From: an uncultured Collinsella sp.
GTDB lineage: Bacteria; Actinomycetota; Coriobacteriia; Coriobacteriales; Coriobacteriaceae
Assembly: GCA_958427145.1 (NCBI GenBank)
Contig: CAUAAZ010000025.1
Span: 1-30,223 of the forward strand
Direction of reading: 5' to 3'
Length of the DNA: 30,223 nt
The notes under the pieces are model-generated. The model had not been told where the DNA came from, made no database searches, and worked only from the letters and a program-made list of their open reading frames with translations. How positions within the stretch are numbered: position 1 is the stretch's first letter; each line of letters opens with the position of its first letter. Shown one piece after another: positions 1 through 8,200 of the stretch. A program made the translations under genes and the position numbers.

Positions 1-54
1 ATTAATGGATGGAAACGGATGTTCTATCGGGACACACATTTTGTCCTATAAGCC
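1..54. repeat. Left copy of a 54-bp inverted repeat bounding the window
   Basis: Bases 1-54 are identical to the reverse complement of 30169-30222; the sequences diverge at base 55. The unit contains a small hairpin (GGACA and TGTCC arms around positions 31-46) and ends in TATAAGCC. Identical inverted sequence at both ends suggests a multicopy genomic repeat at which an assembly stopped, or a true inverted repeat pair around the origin region. Confidence 0.9.
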
Positions 55-82
55 TCGAAATACGTCTCGATCCCACGCTTCC

Positions 83-157
83 CCAAACATGTACGTCACC
101 CTCCAAAACCGACATTTTTCGACATCTTTGAAGGCTGACGTACACGTTTGGATTGAG
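83..157 (+). repeat. Imperfect palindrome, left copy flanking the nuclease gene
   Basis: The arms at 83-107 and 127-151 pair at about 22 of 25 positions, with a loop rich in T. The element continues as ATTGAG on the gene side. The same 75-bp sequence, loop included, recurs inverted at 1278-1353, so the conservation goes beyond pairing. As RNA from the leftward gene it would form a strong hairpin 15 bp past the stop codon and could serve as its terminator. Confidence 0.85.
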
Positions 158-172
158 TTCACGGGAGTGGCA

Positions 173-1180
173 CTATTCGGAAGGTGCCTCTTCGTCTCGC
201 ATGCCCTTCCAGTTGCGAATAAGCGCCTTGCGTAGTTCGTTTTGCTCTCGCTGGTACCCGGTGTCGGTACAGCGAGGCATGCCGAGTGCTTCGCGAATGT
301 TGTTCATGGCGCGGTGAAAGGCGAGCTGGCTGCCGAACTGAGCCGAAGTGAGCGTAACGATTCGATATCCCATTTGGGAGAGAACGGCCTCTCGCTCCGC
401 ATCTGCTCCCTTGCGCTCGAGCTCATCGTGAAAACCGCCCTTATATTCGATACCGAGCTCCCTGCGCTTATAGGTAATGAGGGCATCGATTTTGAGTGTT
501 CGGGCTTTTGTGCAATGCCAGAGACGTTGAGGGATCTCGAGCGGTTTGTTGAGTTCGATACCTCGGATACCAACGCCGCCTTCGCTTGTTGGGAGCGAGA
601 GGGCGATTGCCGAAGCGGTCTCCATAGGCGAGGCCGAGTGATCGTAGATGTGCCTGAGCGCGAGCCGTGCACGTGTGGCACCGGGTTTGCCGGGGTGCCG
701 ATCGAGCAGTTTGGTTATTTCATCCTTGGAGGTAGTGGCTGGTTGCCCGGTATAAGGGTCGGCGGGATTGAGCCTCATGCGATAATCGCCGCAAACTTCA
801 TAGCCATATTCGAGATATTCGATCCTATCCATCCACTCGGCAGCGAGCACAAAGGTGAAGGCTTCGTCGGTGATGAAGATTCCGGGCGTCAACTCGTTAA
901 TATGCTCGTAGGGAAGATTTTGTCCAAGAATGTGACAAACGACGCCTTTGGTACGAATTCGCTCGAATTCGAATACAATCGCGATATCGATAGTCTTAAG
1001 CATATCGGACGGAATGCCGCAGTCGGTAAGAGCCTGTCGTATGCGCGCAACACGTTGCTGGGTGGAGATGCCTTGTGCGCCTATCTGGTAGTCGTGCCGC
1101 GCAAGAGACTGAACCAAATTCTGGGGTGCATGATGGACAAGCCATGCGGTTTTATGCGAAATGAGAACAGGGGTATCCAT
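173..1180 (-). CDS. PD-(D/E)XK (DUF559/Vsr-like) nuclease-fold protein with AbiEi-like N-terminal half
   Basis: A 335-aa protein. The C-terminal third resembles the Vsr/DUF559 endonuclease fold: Asp232 in KIDALITY, then E245-Y-K247 (the E-x-K core), and a following helix with REAVLSQMGYRIVTLT, the arrangement usual in that family. The N-terminal half (SHKTAWLVHH near residue 8, FITDEAFTFVLAA near 102) resembles the sensor half of AbiEi-like proteins of type IV toxin-antitoxin systems; this part is a weaker call made from memory of the family. No adjacent AbiEii-like toxin or methylase is present. The ATG at 1180 has a GAGAGG ribosome-binding site about 7 bp upstream. The gene lies between two inverted copies of a 75-bp palindrome, with 15 bp on its 3' side and about 97 bp on its 5' side, which suggests a defence-type or mobile cassette. 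Substrate and activity are unknown. Confidence 0.7.
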   Translation of the reverse strand: MDTPVLISHKTAWLVHHAPQNLVQSLARHDYQIGAQGISTQQRVARIRQALTDCGIPSDMLKTIDIAIVFEFERIRTKGVVCHILGQNLPYEHINELTPGIFITDEAFTFVLAAEWMDRIEYLEYGYEVCGDYRMRLNPADPYTGQPATTSKDEITKLLDRHPGKPGATRARLALRHIYDHSASPMETASAIALSLPTSEGGVGIRGIELNKPLEIPQRLWHCTKARTLKIDALITYKRRELGIEYKGGFHDELERKGADAEREAVLSQMGYRIVTLTSAQFGSQLAFHRAMNNIREALGMPRCTDTGYQREQNELRKALIRNWKGMRDEEAPSE

Positions 1181-1277
1181 TGAGGGCCTCTCGCTCTGAG
1201 CCGGTATCCAACTCTTATGTCCGTTGAAGTGGGGAAATATACCGGATGTGAGTAAATCAACTCACTCATGCTGTGAG

Positions 1278-1353
1278 CTCAATCCAAACATGTACGTCCG
1301 CCTCCAAAGATGTCGAAAAATGCCGTTTTTGGAGGGTGACGTACATGTTTTGG
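1278..1353 (-). repeat. Imperfect palindrome, right (inverted) copy flanking the nuclease gene
   Basis: The arms at 1284-1308 and 1328-1353 form a stem of about 25 bp. The reverse complement matches the element at 83-157 over almost its whole length, including the loop and the ATTGAG extension on the gene side. The two copies are therefore inverted with the nuclease gene between them. The rest of the 1181-1484 gap holds only a short hairpin (TGGCATT/AATGCCA, 1359-1377); no further gene is visible. Confidence 0.85.
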
Positions 1354-1484
1354 ATCCCTGGCATTCCAGCAATGCCATGTCAGCATCCGCTGCCAACCGT
1401 TTACCGAGCAATAGGGTCGCCACGCCCGCCAACCATGTACTATGTACGGGCATTGTCTAAACCCACGATCCAAAGGACCCCATC

Positions 1485-2174
1485 TTGCCCGTCGTCGCCG
1501 CCATAACCATTACCTCACATGCCTCGGATGCCATGGTCGCTATTCCGTTTTGGCTCGAGATGTTCGCCGTCGTCGCTGCATCGATCTCGGGTGTACTGGT
1601 TGCGCGCGAGCACAAGCTCGACCTGGTGGGCGCGGTCGCGCTCGCGGTGGTCTGCGGTCTGGGCGGCGGTCTCTTGCGCGACATGACGTTGCAGGTGGGC
1701 AACGTCTACATCCTCAACCAGCCGATGGCACTCCCGCTTTCCATTGCCACGGCAGCCATCATCTATATTTTCCCGGCAATCGTCGACAAACCCGAAAAAC
1801 TCATTCCCCTGCTCGACATCATCTCGGTCGGCATCTACGCCGCCACTGGAGCAGACAAGGCGCTGGTCTACGGCTTTGCGCCGGCGGTGTGCATCATGAT
1901 GGGCTTTTTCACCGCGGTGGGCGGCGGCATGTTGCGCGACGGCTTTATGGGCGTGGTTCCGGGCATTTTCCAACGTACTAATTTTTATGCCATCGCCGCC
2001 ATCGCCGGATCGACAAGCTATGTGTGTCTCGTTATGAGCGGCATCATGAGCAATGTCGCCGCGCTGGTCGTATGCGTTGTCGTGACCATGGGTCTGCGCT
2101 GGCTCTCGCTGCGCTTTGACATCAAAAGCCCCACCGAAGAAGACATCGCGCGCTTTTTGCACCGTAAAAAGTAG
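1485..2174 (+). CDS. TRIC/UPF0126-family membrane channel protein
   Basis: A 229-aa integral membrane protein with about seven hydrophobic segments. It contains two tandem copies of the UPF0126 unit, each marked by a glycine-rich motif: GGGLLRD at 60-66 and GGGMLRD at 146-152. This duplicated signature defines the bacterial relatives of trimeric intracellular cation channels (YicG/YadS type), which conduct monovalent cations; the ion specificity here is not known. I chose the TTG at 1485 because AAAGGA (1472-1477) sits 7 bp upstream. An ATG at 1533 is possible but has no ribosome-binding site and would shorten only the N-terminal extension. It appears to be a single-gene unit; a weak hairpin followed by CTTTT lies at about 2203-2220. 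Confidence 0.85.
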   Translation: MPVVAAITITSHASDAMVAIPFWLEMFAVVAASISGVLVAREHKLDLVGAVALAVVCGLGGGLLRDMTLQVGNVYILNQPMALPLSIATAAIIYIFPAIVDKPEKLIPLLDIISVGIYAATGADKALVYGFAPAVCIMMGFFTAVGGGMLRDGFMGVVPGIFQRTNFYAIAAIAGSTSYVCLVMSGIMSNVAALVVCVVVTMGLRWLSLRFDIKSPTEEDIARFLHRKK

Positions 2175-2280
2175 GCAGCCCGGCACGACCCTTCGAAATG
2201 CAACCGAGAGGTTCTTTTAGAGCGCTCGCACGTTGGGTACCCTGTTAGGTACATGCCGAGTATCTAACGAAGGATTCACT

Positions 2281-3426
2281 ATGCCCTGCAATCAATTCCC
2301 GTCGACCCAGCGCCGTAAAGCGTGGGGCCGCATCACCATCCTGTTTGCGCTCATCGCGCTGGCGATCACCGTGCTTCCCACAGCGTCATTTGCTGGCACG
2401 GACACGGCAGGCAATGTCCTTGCGACCGACAATGACGTCGATCCGTCTGGCGTCGAGGGTGACCTGTACTGGGCCGGCCAGGCCCTCAACTTGGACGATG
2501 CGTCCATTGACCGCGATATCATCGCCGCGGGCGATACCCTCTCTATCCGCGACTGCACGGTGGGCGGCGCCGTCCGCTTGGCGGCACGCACTATCGATAT
2601 CGCCAAGACCACGGTTGATGGCAGCGTCACGGTCGTCGGTCAGCACGTTGTGCTCAATTCCGACAGCACCGCCAACTGTTTTTACGCGATAGGCGAGACG
2701 GTTGCCCTGCGCGGCTCCACCAAGTCGGCAGCGCTTGCGGGCGATACGGTGACTATCGATGGCACCGTCGAGGGCGATGTTGAGGTTTGGGCCGACAAGC
2801 TCATCCTGGGCAAAAACGCCCACATCACCGGCACCGTGAACGCGCACGTCTCCGAGGACCCCGAGCGCGCCGCGGGAGCCGAGGTCGGCGCGCTCAAGAT
2901 CGACCGCACCGAGAACGAGGATACTTCCACCGTTAACGATGTCATCGGCGGTATCGTCGCCGCGGCACTCTCGACCTGCTTTGTCGCTCTGCTTCTCGAG
3001 CTCGTCTTCCCGCGTGCGACTGCCAGCGCCGCCGGCATGCTCCACCAGCACCCCACGCCCCTGTGGGTGAGCGGTCTTCTGGGTACGATTGCTATCGTCC
3101 CCGCCGTCCTACTGCTGATTATCTCTATCGCCGGTCTGTCGCTTGCCGGAGCCCTCTTGTGCGGCGTTATCGGCATCGCGTTGGTGTCGAGTGCCTTTGC
3201 GGGGTGTGCGATCGTCCGCATGGTCGGACACAACCAGAACCGCTACGCCATGGCAGCCGTGGGTGGCATCGCCGCGGGCACGCTTACGGCAATCCCCCTC
3301 GTAGGCGATTTCATCAGCGGTGTGGCCTTTGTCTTTATGCTCGGCTACATCATCCAAATCATCTGGCGCAACGCCCACCTCAAGCCGCAGCAGCCGGCTA
3401 ACATGCCAGGACTCCCCACCGCTTAG
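2281..3426 (+). CDS. Exported bactofilin-like (polymer-forming) protein with C-terminal membrane domain
   Basis: A 381-aa protein. Residues 17-38 form a signal peptide or membrane anchor ending in TASFAG. Residues 60-190 contain repeated short beta-strand units (DGSVTVVGQ, DGTVEGDVEVWADKL, NAHITGTV) of the kind seen in bactofilins (DUF583), which make a right-handed beta-helix and polymerise. Residues 220-363 contain four hydrophobic helices and a short basic/proline tail. The combination of exported beta-helix and membrane region points to a cell-envelope structural role; no enzymatic motif is visible. ATG 2281 is preferred over an upstream in-frame start at 2233 because GAAGGA (2269-2274) is 6 bp before it and the signal peptide then begins properly. 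A small hairpin (TTAGGTAC / GTATCTAA, 2245-2267) lies just before the ribosome-binding site and could affect translation. Confidence 0.75.
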   Translation: MPCNQFPSTQRRKAWGRITILFALIALAITVLPTASFAGTDTAGNVLATDNDVDPSGVEGDLYWAGQALNLDDASIDRDIIAAGDTLSIRDCTVGGAVRLAARTIDIAKTTVDGSVTVVGQHVVLNSDSTANCFYAIGETVALRGSTKSAALAGDTVTIDGTVEGDVEVWADKLILGKNAHITGTVNAHVSEDPERAAGAEVGALKIDRTENEDTSTVNDVIGGIVAAALSTCFVALLLELVFPRATASAAGMLHQHPTPLWVSGLLGTIAIVPAVLLLIISIAGLSLAGALLCGVIGIALVSSAFAGCAIVRMVGHNQNRYAMAAVGGIAAGTLTAIPLVGDFISGVAFVFMLGYIIQIIWRNAHLKPQQPANMPGLPTA

Positions 3427-3433
3427 CCACCAA

Positions 3434-3460
3434 CCACCACAAAGGGGACAAGCACCTTTG
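3434..3460. repeat. REP-like short palindrome
   Basis: CACAAAGG and CCTTTGTG arms enclose GGACAAGCA. The surrounding GGGGACA-type sequence resembles remnants at 3637-3655 and 30104-30115. It may belong to a dispersed REP-like family; this is inferred from appearance only. Confidence 0.4.
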
Positions 3461-3501
3461 TGATGATGCAGAGGGGTCGGGTTACTTTGCACCAACAAAC
3501 G

Positions 3502-3546
3502 AAGCGGGGCACCCGATCGCATCGACCGAGTGCCCCGCTTTTCTTG
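3502..3546 (+). terminator. Rho-independent terminator after the bactofilin-like gene
   Basis: The arms AAGCGGGGCAC and GTGCCCCGCTT form a perfect stem around a loop that itself contains a CGAT/ATCG pairing, followed by TTTTCTT on the plus strand. The opposite strand has no U-tract, so it mainly serves the gene ending at 3426, although the stem may also slow transcripts coming from the pilus operon. Confidence 0.85.
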
Positions 3547-3652
3547 GAGGGTTCTCTAGTAACTTTTTCAAAACCAATGATCATCAGGCCGATGGACCTG
3601 CGCGTCACTCGCTACGGAGGCAGTACGCCATTGAACAAAAAAGGGGGGACAA

Positions 3653-5296
3653 TTATTTTTCACGGCGACCTCCTCCCCACTTGATGACGAACGCGACAAC
3701 AATAGCCGCCACTCCGATGGCAGCCAAAACCGCCACCAGCACCAACGTTCTATCTCCCGTCGAGGGCATAAAGCCTCGACTTGCTTCTTTACTTGGGGTG
3801 TTGAGCACCGACAGTTCAATCAAACCCGTCCCGGCATCGGCGGCATCAACCCGTAGGGGGCTTTCGACCGATACGGTCACCTTGGGCTTCGCGGCCGCCA
3901 CCTGTTTAACGTCCAGGCCCTCGGCCGTAACCGTCACCGTACGTTTACCCTCAAAGGCGGTGTAGCCCTTGGGAGCCGCGACCTCCTCGACGGTGTAGAC
4001 ACCCGCGTCCACACCGCTCAATTCCACATGGCCATCCGCGCCCGTGGTGACGCATGCGTCGGCATCCGTCGACCACGAGCCGTCAGTCGTTAGAATACGT
4101 CCGCGGTCATCGATGATGCGCAGCTTGGCGCCCGCGAGCGGTTTATCGTCCGAGCTTGAGCGCTTGATGAGGCTGAGCCCCCAGGTATAGGCCATGGCGT
4201 CATCGCTCGGCGTGCGGGTGAATCCGGCGTCGCCGGACTGGTCGGCGAAGGGAGAGCGCGGGTAGCGCAGGTAGACCTCGTTGGGGTTGCCCTTGGTGGC
4301 GCCTCGATTGCAATTGGCCCCCAACGGCGCGTCGTACACGGCGACCACGCGGGCGCCCGCGGCGAAGGCGTCGGCCCCGCCGAGCGCGGCGATCAGGTCG
4401 CCGGTGCGCACGGTGAAGGCATTGCCCTCGATCGAGACCTTGCACTGTGAAGTAATATCTGTCCACCCTTTAGCCGGCGTCGAGTTGGCGTTACCGCCCT
4501 CACATGCGACGGCGTCGAAGCCGCCGTCCGCGCCCGCCGCCACGTACACGCGCATGCTCGCGGCCACCTTGGAGGGGTCGAGCCCCGCGCCCATGGTGTC
4601 GACGAACCGCACCGTATAGGTGTCATAGGCCGTGAGCCCCGCCGGGACCGTGGCCAAGAGGCGCCAGCACAGGTCGTCACCGACCGTGGCGTCGGCGGCC
4701 TTCTGCCATGCGGCGGCGCTGTCCTCCAGCACGTGCTTGGACACCTTGGGCGTCGCCGCCTTGGGCCTGACGGTGACGGCGCCGCCGCCGACCAGGACCA
4801 TGATCGGCGCGGTACCGGCCTCGTTCTGGGCGATGGCGTCGTCGTCGGCGACGATGAGCCAGTATCCACAGGGCAGCTCGGCCGCCGTGTCCGCGTTAAG
4901 GGCCACGGAAGTTGCGTCGGCATTGCAAATCGCGTGGGCAAGCTTTACCGTCAGCGCGGTCGTCATATGCCCGTCGGCATTCATCCATTCGGCTGCCGCT
5001 TGCGCCGTCGATGCCGATCTATCAAGCCCCGCATCATAAAGAACGGGAAGAACAGCCTGACGAACTGCATCGCTCGCCCACGCCAGGTCCGTCGCGACCT
5101 TTTGATCGGAGCCGGCTTTATCGGTAACAGTTGCCGAAAAGAGCTGATATGCATCGTATTGCGTCGCGACGACGCCGCCAATCGTGATGGCCCCAGCATC
5201 GGCAGCACGGGCCGTCTCGGGCGACGCTGCAAAAGCGAGGATAGCTGTCATGGCCACCATCATGACGGTCAACAAGCGGCGGTGCAGTTTACTCAC
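3653..5296 (-). CDS. Sortase-anchored fimbrial backbone-type pilin
   Basis: A 547-aa protein with a signal peptide at 1-31 (ends TARA-AD). The N-terminal domain is followed by VTVRPKAATPKVSKHV (174-189), which resembles the pilin motif carrying the lysine used in polymerisation. A central isopeptide-type domain runs to about 350. A SpaA/Cna_B-type domain at 372-465 has a candidate isopeptide lysine in SLIKRS and the E-box YTVEEVAAPKGY. The sorting signal is MPSTG at 510-514, a variant of LPXTG, followed by a membrane helix (517-539) and a basic tail. I chose GTG 5296: it overlaps the previous gene's TAA by 8 bp, has GAGGTGG just upstream and gives a clean signal peptide. An in-frame ATG at 5335 would add 13 unnecessary residues. 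The gene is translationally coupled to the tip protein. No sortase gene lies nearby, so polymerisation must rely on an enzyme encoded elsewhere. Confidence 0.85.
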   Translation of the reverse strand: MSKLHRRLLTVMMVAMTAILAFAASPETARAADAGAITIGGVVATQYDAYQLFSATVTDKAGSDQKVATDLAWASDAVRQAVLPVLYDAGLDRSASTAQAAAEWMNADGHMTTALTVKLAHAICNADATSVALNADTAAELPCGYWLIVADDDAIAQNEAGTAPIMVLVGGGAVTVRPKAATPKVSKHVLEDSAAAWQKAADATVGDDLCWRLLATVPAGLTAYDTYTVRFVDTMGAGLDPSKVAASMRVYVAAGADGGFDAVACEGGNANSTPAKGWTDITSQCKVSIEGNAFTVRTGDLIAALGGADAFAAGARVVAVYDAPLGANCNRGATKGNPNEVYLRYPRSPFADQSGDAGFTRTPSDDAMAYTWGLSLIKRSSSDDKPLAGAKLRIIDDRGRILTTDGSWSTDADACVTTGADGHVELSGVDAGVYTVEEVAAPKGYTAFEGKRTVTVTAEGLDVKQVAAAKPKVTVSVESPLRVDAADAGTGLIELSVLNTPSKEASRGFMPSTGDRTLVLVAVLAAIGVAAIVVAFVIKWGGGRREK

Positions 5297-8200
5297 GGCG
5301 ACCACCTCGATCCCGATCGCGATGGCGACGAGCATGCATCCACGTCGCGGCGAAGCACAGCAACGAAGCGCCGGCCAGATACGTCATAGTCAAACCAGCC
5401 CCGCCCGCCTCAGGTAGCGTAGTCGAGTACTTGTTGGTAAAAGTCGGCGGAACTGTGGGGTCAGTACCGCCATAGGTAACGGCTGTATCGAGCTTTCCCG
5501 TGCCTCTGGTCACCGTAACCGTGACCTCATACTCGGTTGTGTCGTAGGTAATGTGATTCTTGACGTTGTTCTCGTCGGCGCCCTCGGGAATGACCTCGGA
5601 GATAGTGTACTCATAGGTCCCCATCTCGGTGTAATCCAAGACAAAGTTAATATCACCATCCGCGCCATTCCTGATGGTCTGGAGAACCCTACCGGTGTTC
5701 TTGTCCTTGAGCACAAACCCGAACTGGCCTTCTTGCAAGGTCGAGCCTTCGAGCGTCTTGGTGGCAGAAATCACGGCCTGCCCACTATACGGTTCGTCAG
5801 AAACCATAATGGCAGTACTCGCCGTTGGGGTCTTGACGACGGCACACACCTGCTTCAATCTCTCTGCCTTAGCAAGGGCCTCTTTGTATTGCTGCTCGTC
5901 TTGCCCTTTCAACATAATCCATACGGGTTCGGAAATCGCAGTATAGCCCTCGGGCGCGGTGGTTTCTTTGAGACAGTACAGCGTATAGGCCTTCATCTTA
6001 TTGCCCTCAGACCCAAACGCTGCCTCACCATTGCTATTAGTCGTGGCCTTCTGAGGAGGCTCGGTCATGGCGCCGTCGACACCTGACTGCATAGCCTTAT
6101 CCATATCGACCTCATAAAGCGTAAATTCGGCACCGGGCAACTTCTTTGTGATATCGCTCGCATCGACCTTGGTCACCGTGATACCGCCACCGCTACCGAC
6201 AGCCGAACCATTCAGCTTTTGAATTTCCCAGTCCTTTGTATGGCCAGTATCGCCCCCGAAAACGCCCTTAAGAGACGCTTTATTGGTCAGAGAAACATGC
6301 TCGCCCGTATTGCCAGCAGGAATAATCTCGTATTCAACCTTGAGATACTCCTCGTCGGGTACCGTAAGCGTCATTTGTGTACAAGTCGAGCCCGATTGAT
6401 CGGGAACGGCCTCGGCACCGACCCTATATTGATTCGAGCTAAGTAAACTCCAGCCCGTTCCATTGCGCTGGTACACCTTGACCGAATCCGTCACCAGCGT
6501 GCACTTGGCATCCATGACATCGACAAGCTCAAGGGAGTCGCTGCCACTCTTAAGGTTAACTGCCGATTCGTTAACCAAGATGGTGTACTTGATACGGTTG
6601 CTGTTAGAGACTTGATCGCCGGTCTTTTGCAGTACGTTGTTCTTAATGGTGACGGTTCCACTACCGGAGCCGAACGTCTTGCTCCCCGACTCGGCGCTGG
6701 CCGAGTTTTTGAGCGTAGTCGAGTTCGTAGAAGTGTTGAGCACGCTGCGCTTTATTGCCGTTTTATACGTAAGCTTGGCATAACCGGCATATTTACCGAG
6801 TGCCGTCGTGGGGATGGAGAAGGTAACTTCATTACCTGAAACATTCCCTTCAACACTCTGATTCGCCACTTCACGTTCGGCTTCTTTACGCTCGTCATAG
6901 GGATTCGCATAAAGCGTATATGTGGCCGATCCGGGAACAAAGCTCATAGTTCCGTCAGCCGGCAAGGTATCCTTAATCGTTATGGGCTGACCGTCAAGCT
7001 TTCCAGCACCATAGAATTCATCAGCAGGAGTCTTATAGCGGTTGGCGCAAACCGTCCACGTCGCAATCCAGGCACCCTTTTCAGTTGAACCGGGCTCGAC
7101 CTGCGACCAATCAAATTTGCCATCCCACGTATATCCATCCGATGATTTGTTAACATCAGGCGTCTTGGAGTTATTGACAATGTAATACGGCTCTGACGAG
7201 TACTGCTTGAAGTCCTTTCCGGCAAATGGAAACTGCACGGCCGCCAGATTCCAGTACTGTCCGTCAAGGTTATCAGTCACAGTCGTGTACACAACATCAA
7301 TCTGGTATCCGTTGGCCCTGAGCTCTCTCATTACCGTCCCGGTGGCACGTAGCTGGATATTAAAGTTAATCTTGTTGCCTTTCGTTACCTCATCACGAGT
7401 GTAGAAATAATAATCTCCACTCGTACTGGTCCCCTCGGTGAGCGTTTTACCACCGATTTGAACGGCCAGCGATTCGACTTTAAGGTGCTGCAGATACGTA
7501 CTTTTGAACGTGTCCAGGATCTTAACTTGAGACACATCGACCGTCTCGGGAATCTTCACATGGGTGATCCAGGTGGCATTGCCGTTTTCATCATGCGACT
7601 CCAGCTCTTTGGTGATCAGCTGCTCGACAATGCCGCGCCTAAACGTTGCCGTGCTTGTCCCCGATGGCAGCGTCGTCTCCTCATGCTCGATCTTCGCCAT
7701 ATTTTGGACCGGCTCATACGAGTCTAGATTGTTCATCTTGGTGTGATAGACAATGCGATAGGGCTGGTACCTATCTTCTTCAGACAGATTTGAAAACGTA
7801 TAGCTAAACGTCGTGCCGGCAGAACCATCGAGATTGCCGTCGGCAATCTTATTCTCGCCGCGAAGCCCCTTATAAACAACGTATTCACCCGTATAAGTCT
7901 GATTTTCATCCAGCGTGTCGGTGAATGTATAGCCATTCATGTCGGTTTTGATATCACCGTTGTTGAGCGTGACCGTCCAGGTGATATCGGACGGCGTTCC
8001 GGTGCCATCGCTCTTGTTGATCATGTCATAGCGGAAATCATTTGCTGAACCTGGCTTTTCCAATCCACCTCTACGGTCTCCGCCCCATGTCCAGCTGGCA
8101 TTATTTTTTGAATCGTCGAGTTGGTTAATCCAAACTTTGTTGCCCACGGATACATCCGGGTTCATCACTGAATCATAGGTAATCGTATAAGTCCCTTTGG

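Noticed and set aside
5..235. Small frame at the left edge whose first 17 residues recur in a frame at 30027-30218
   Set aside because: The shared peptide comes only from the inverted 54-bp repeat. The frames diverge directly after it and have no supporting features.
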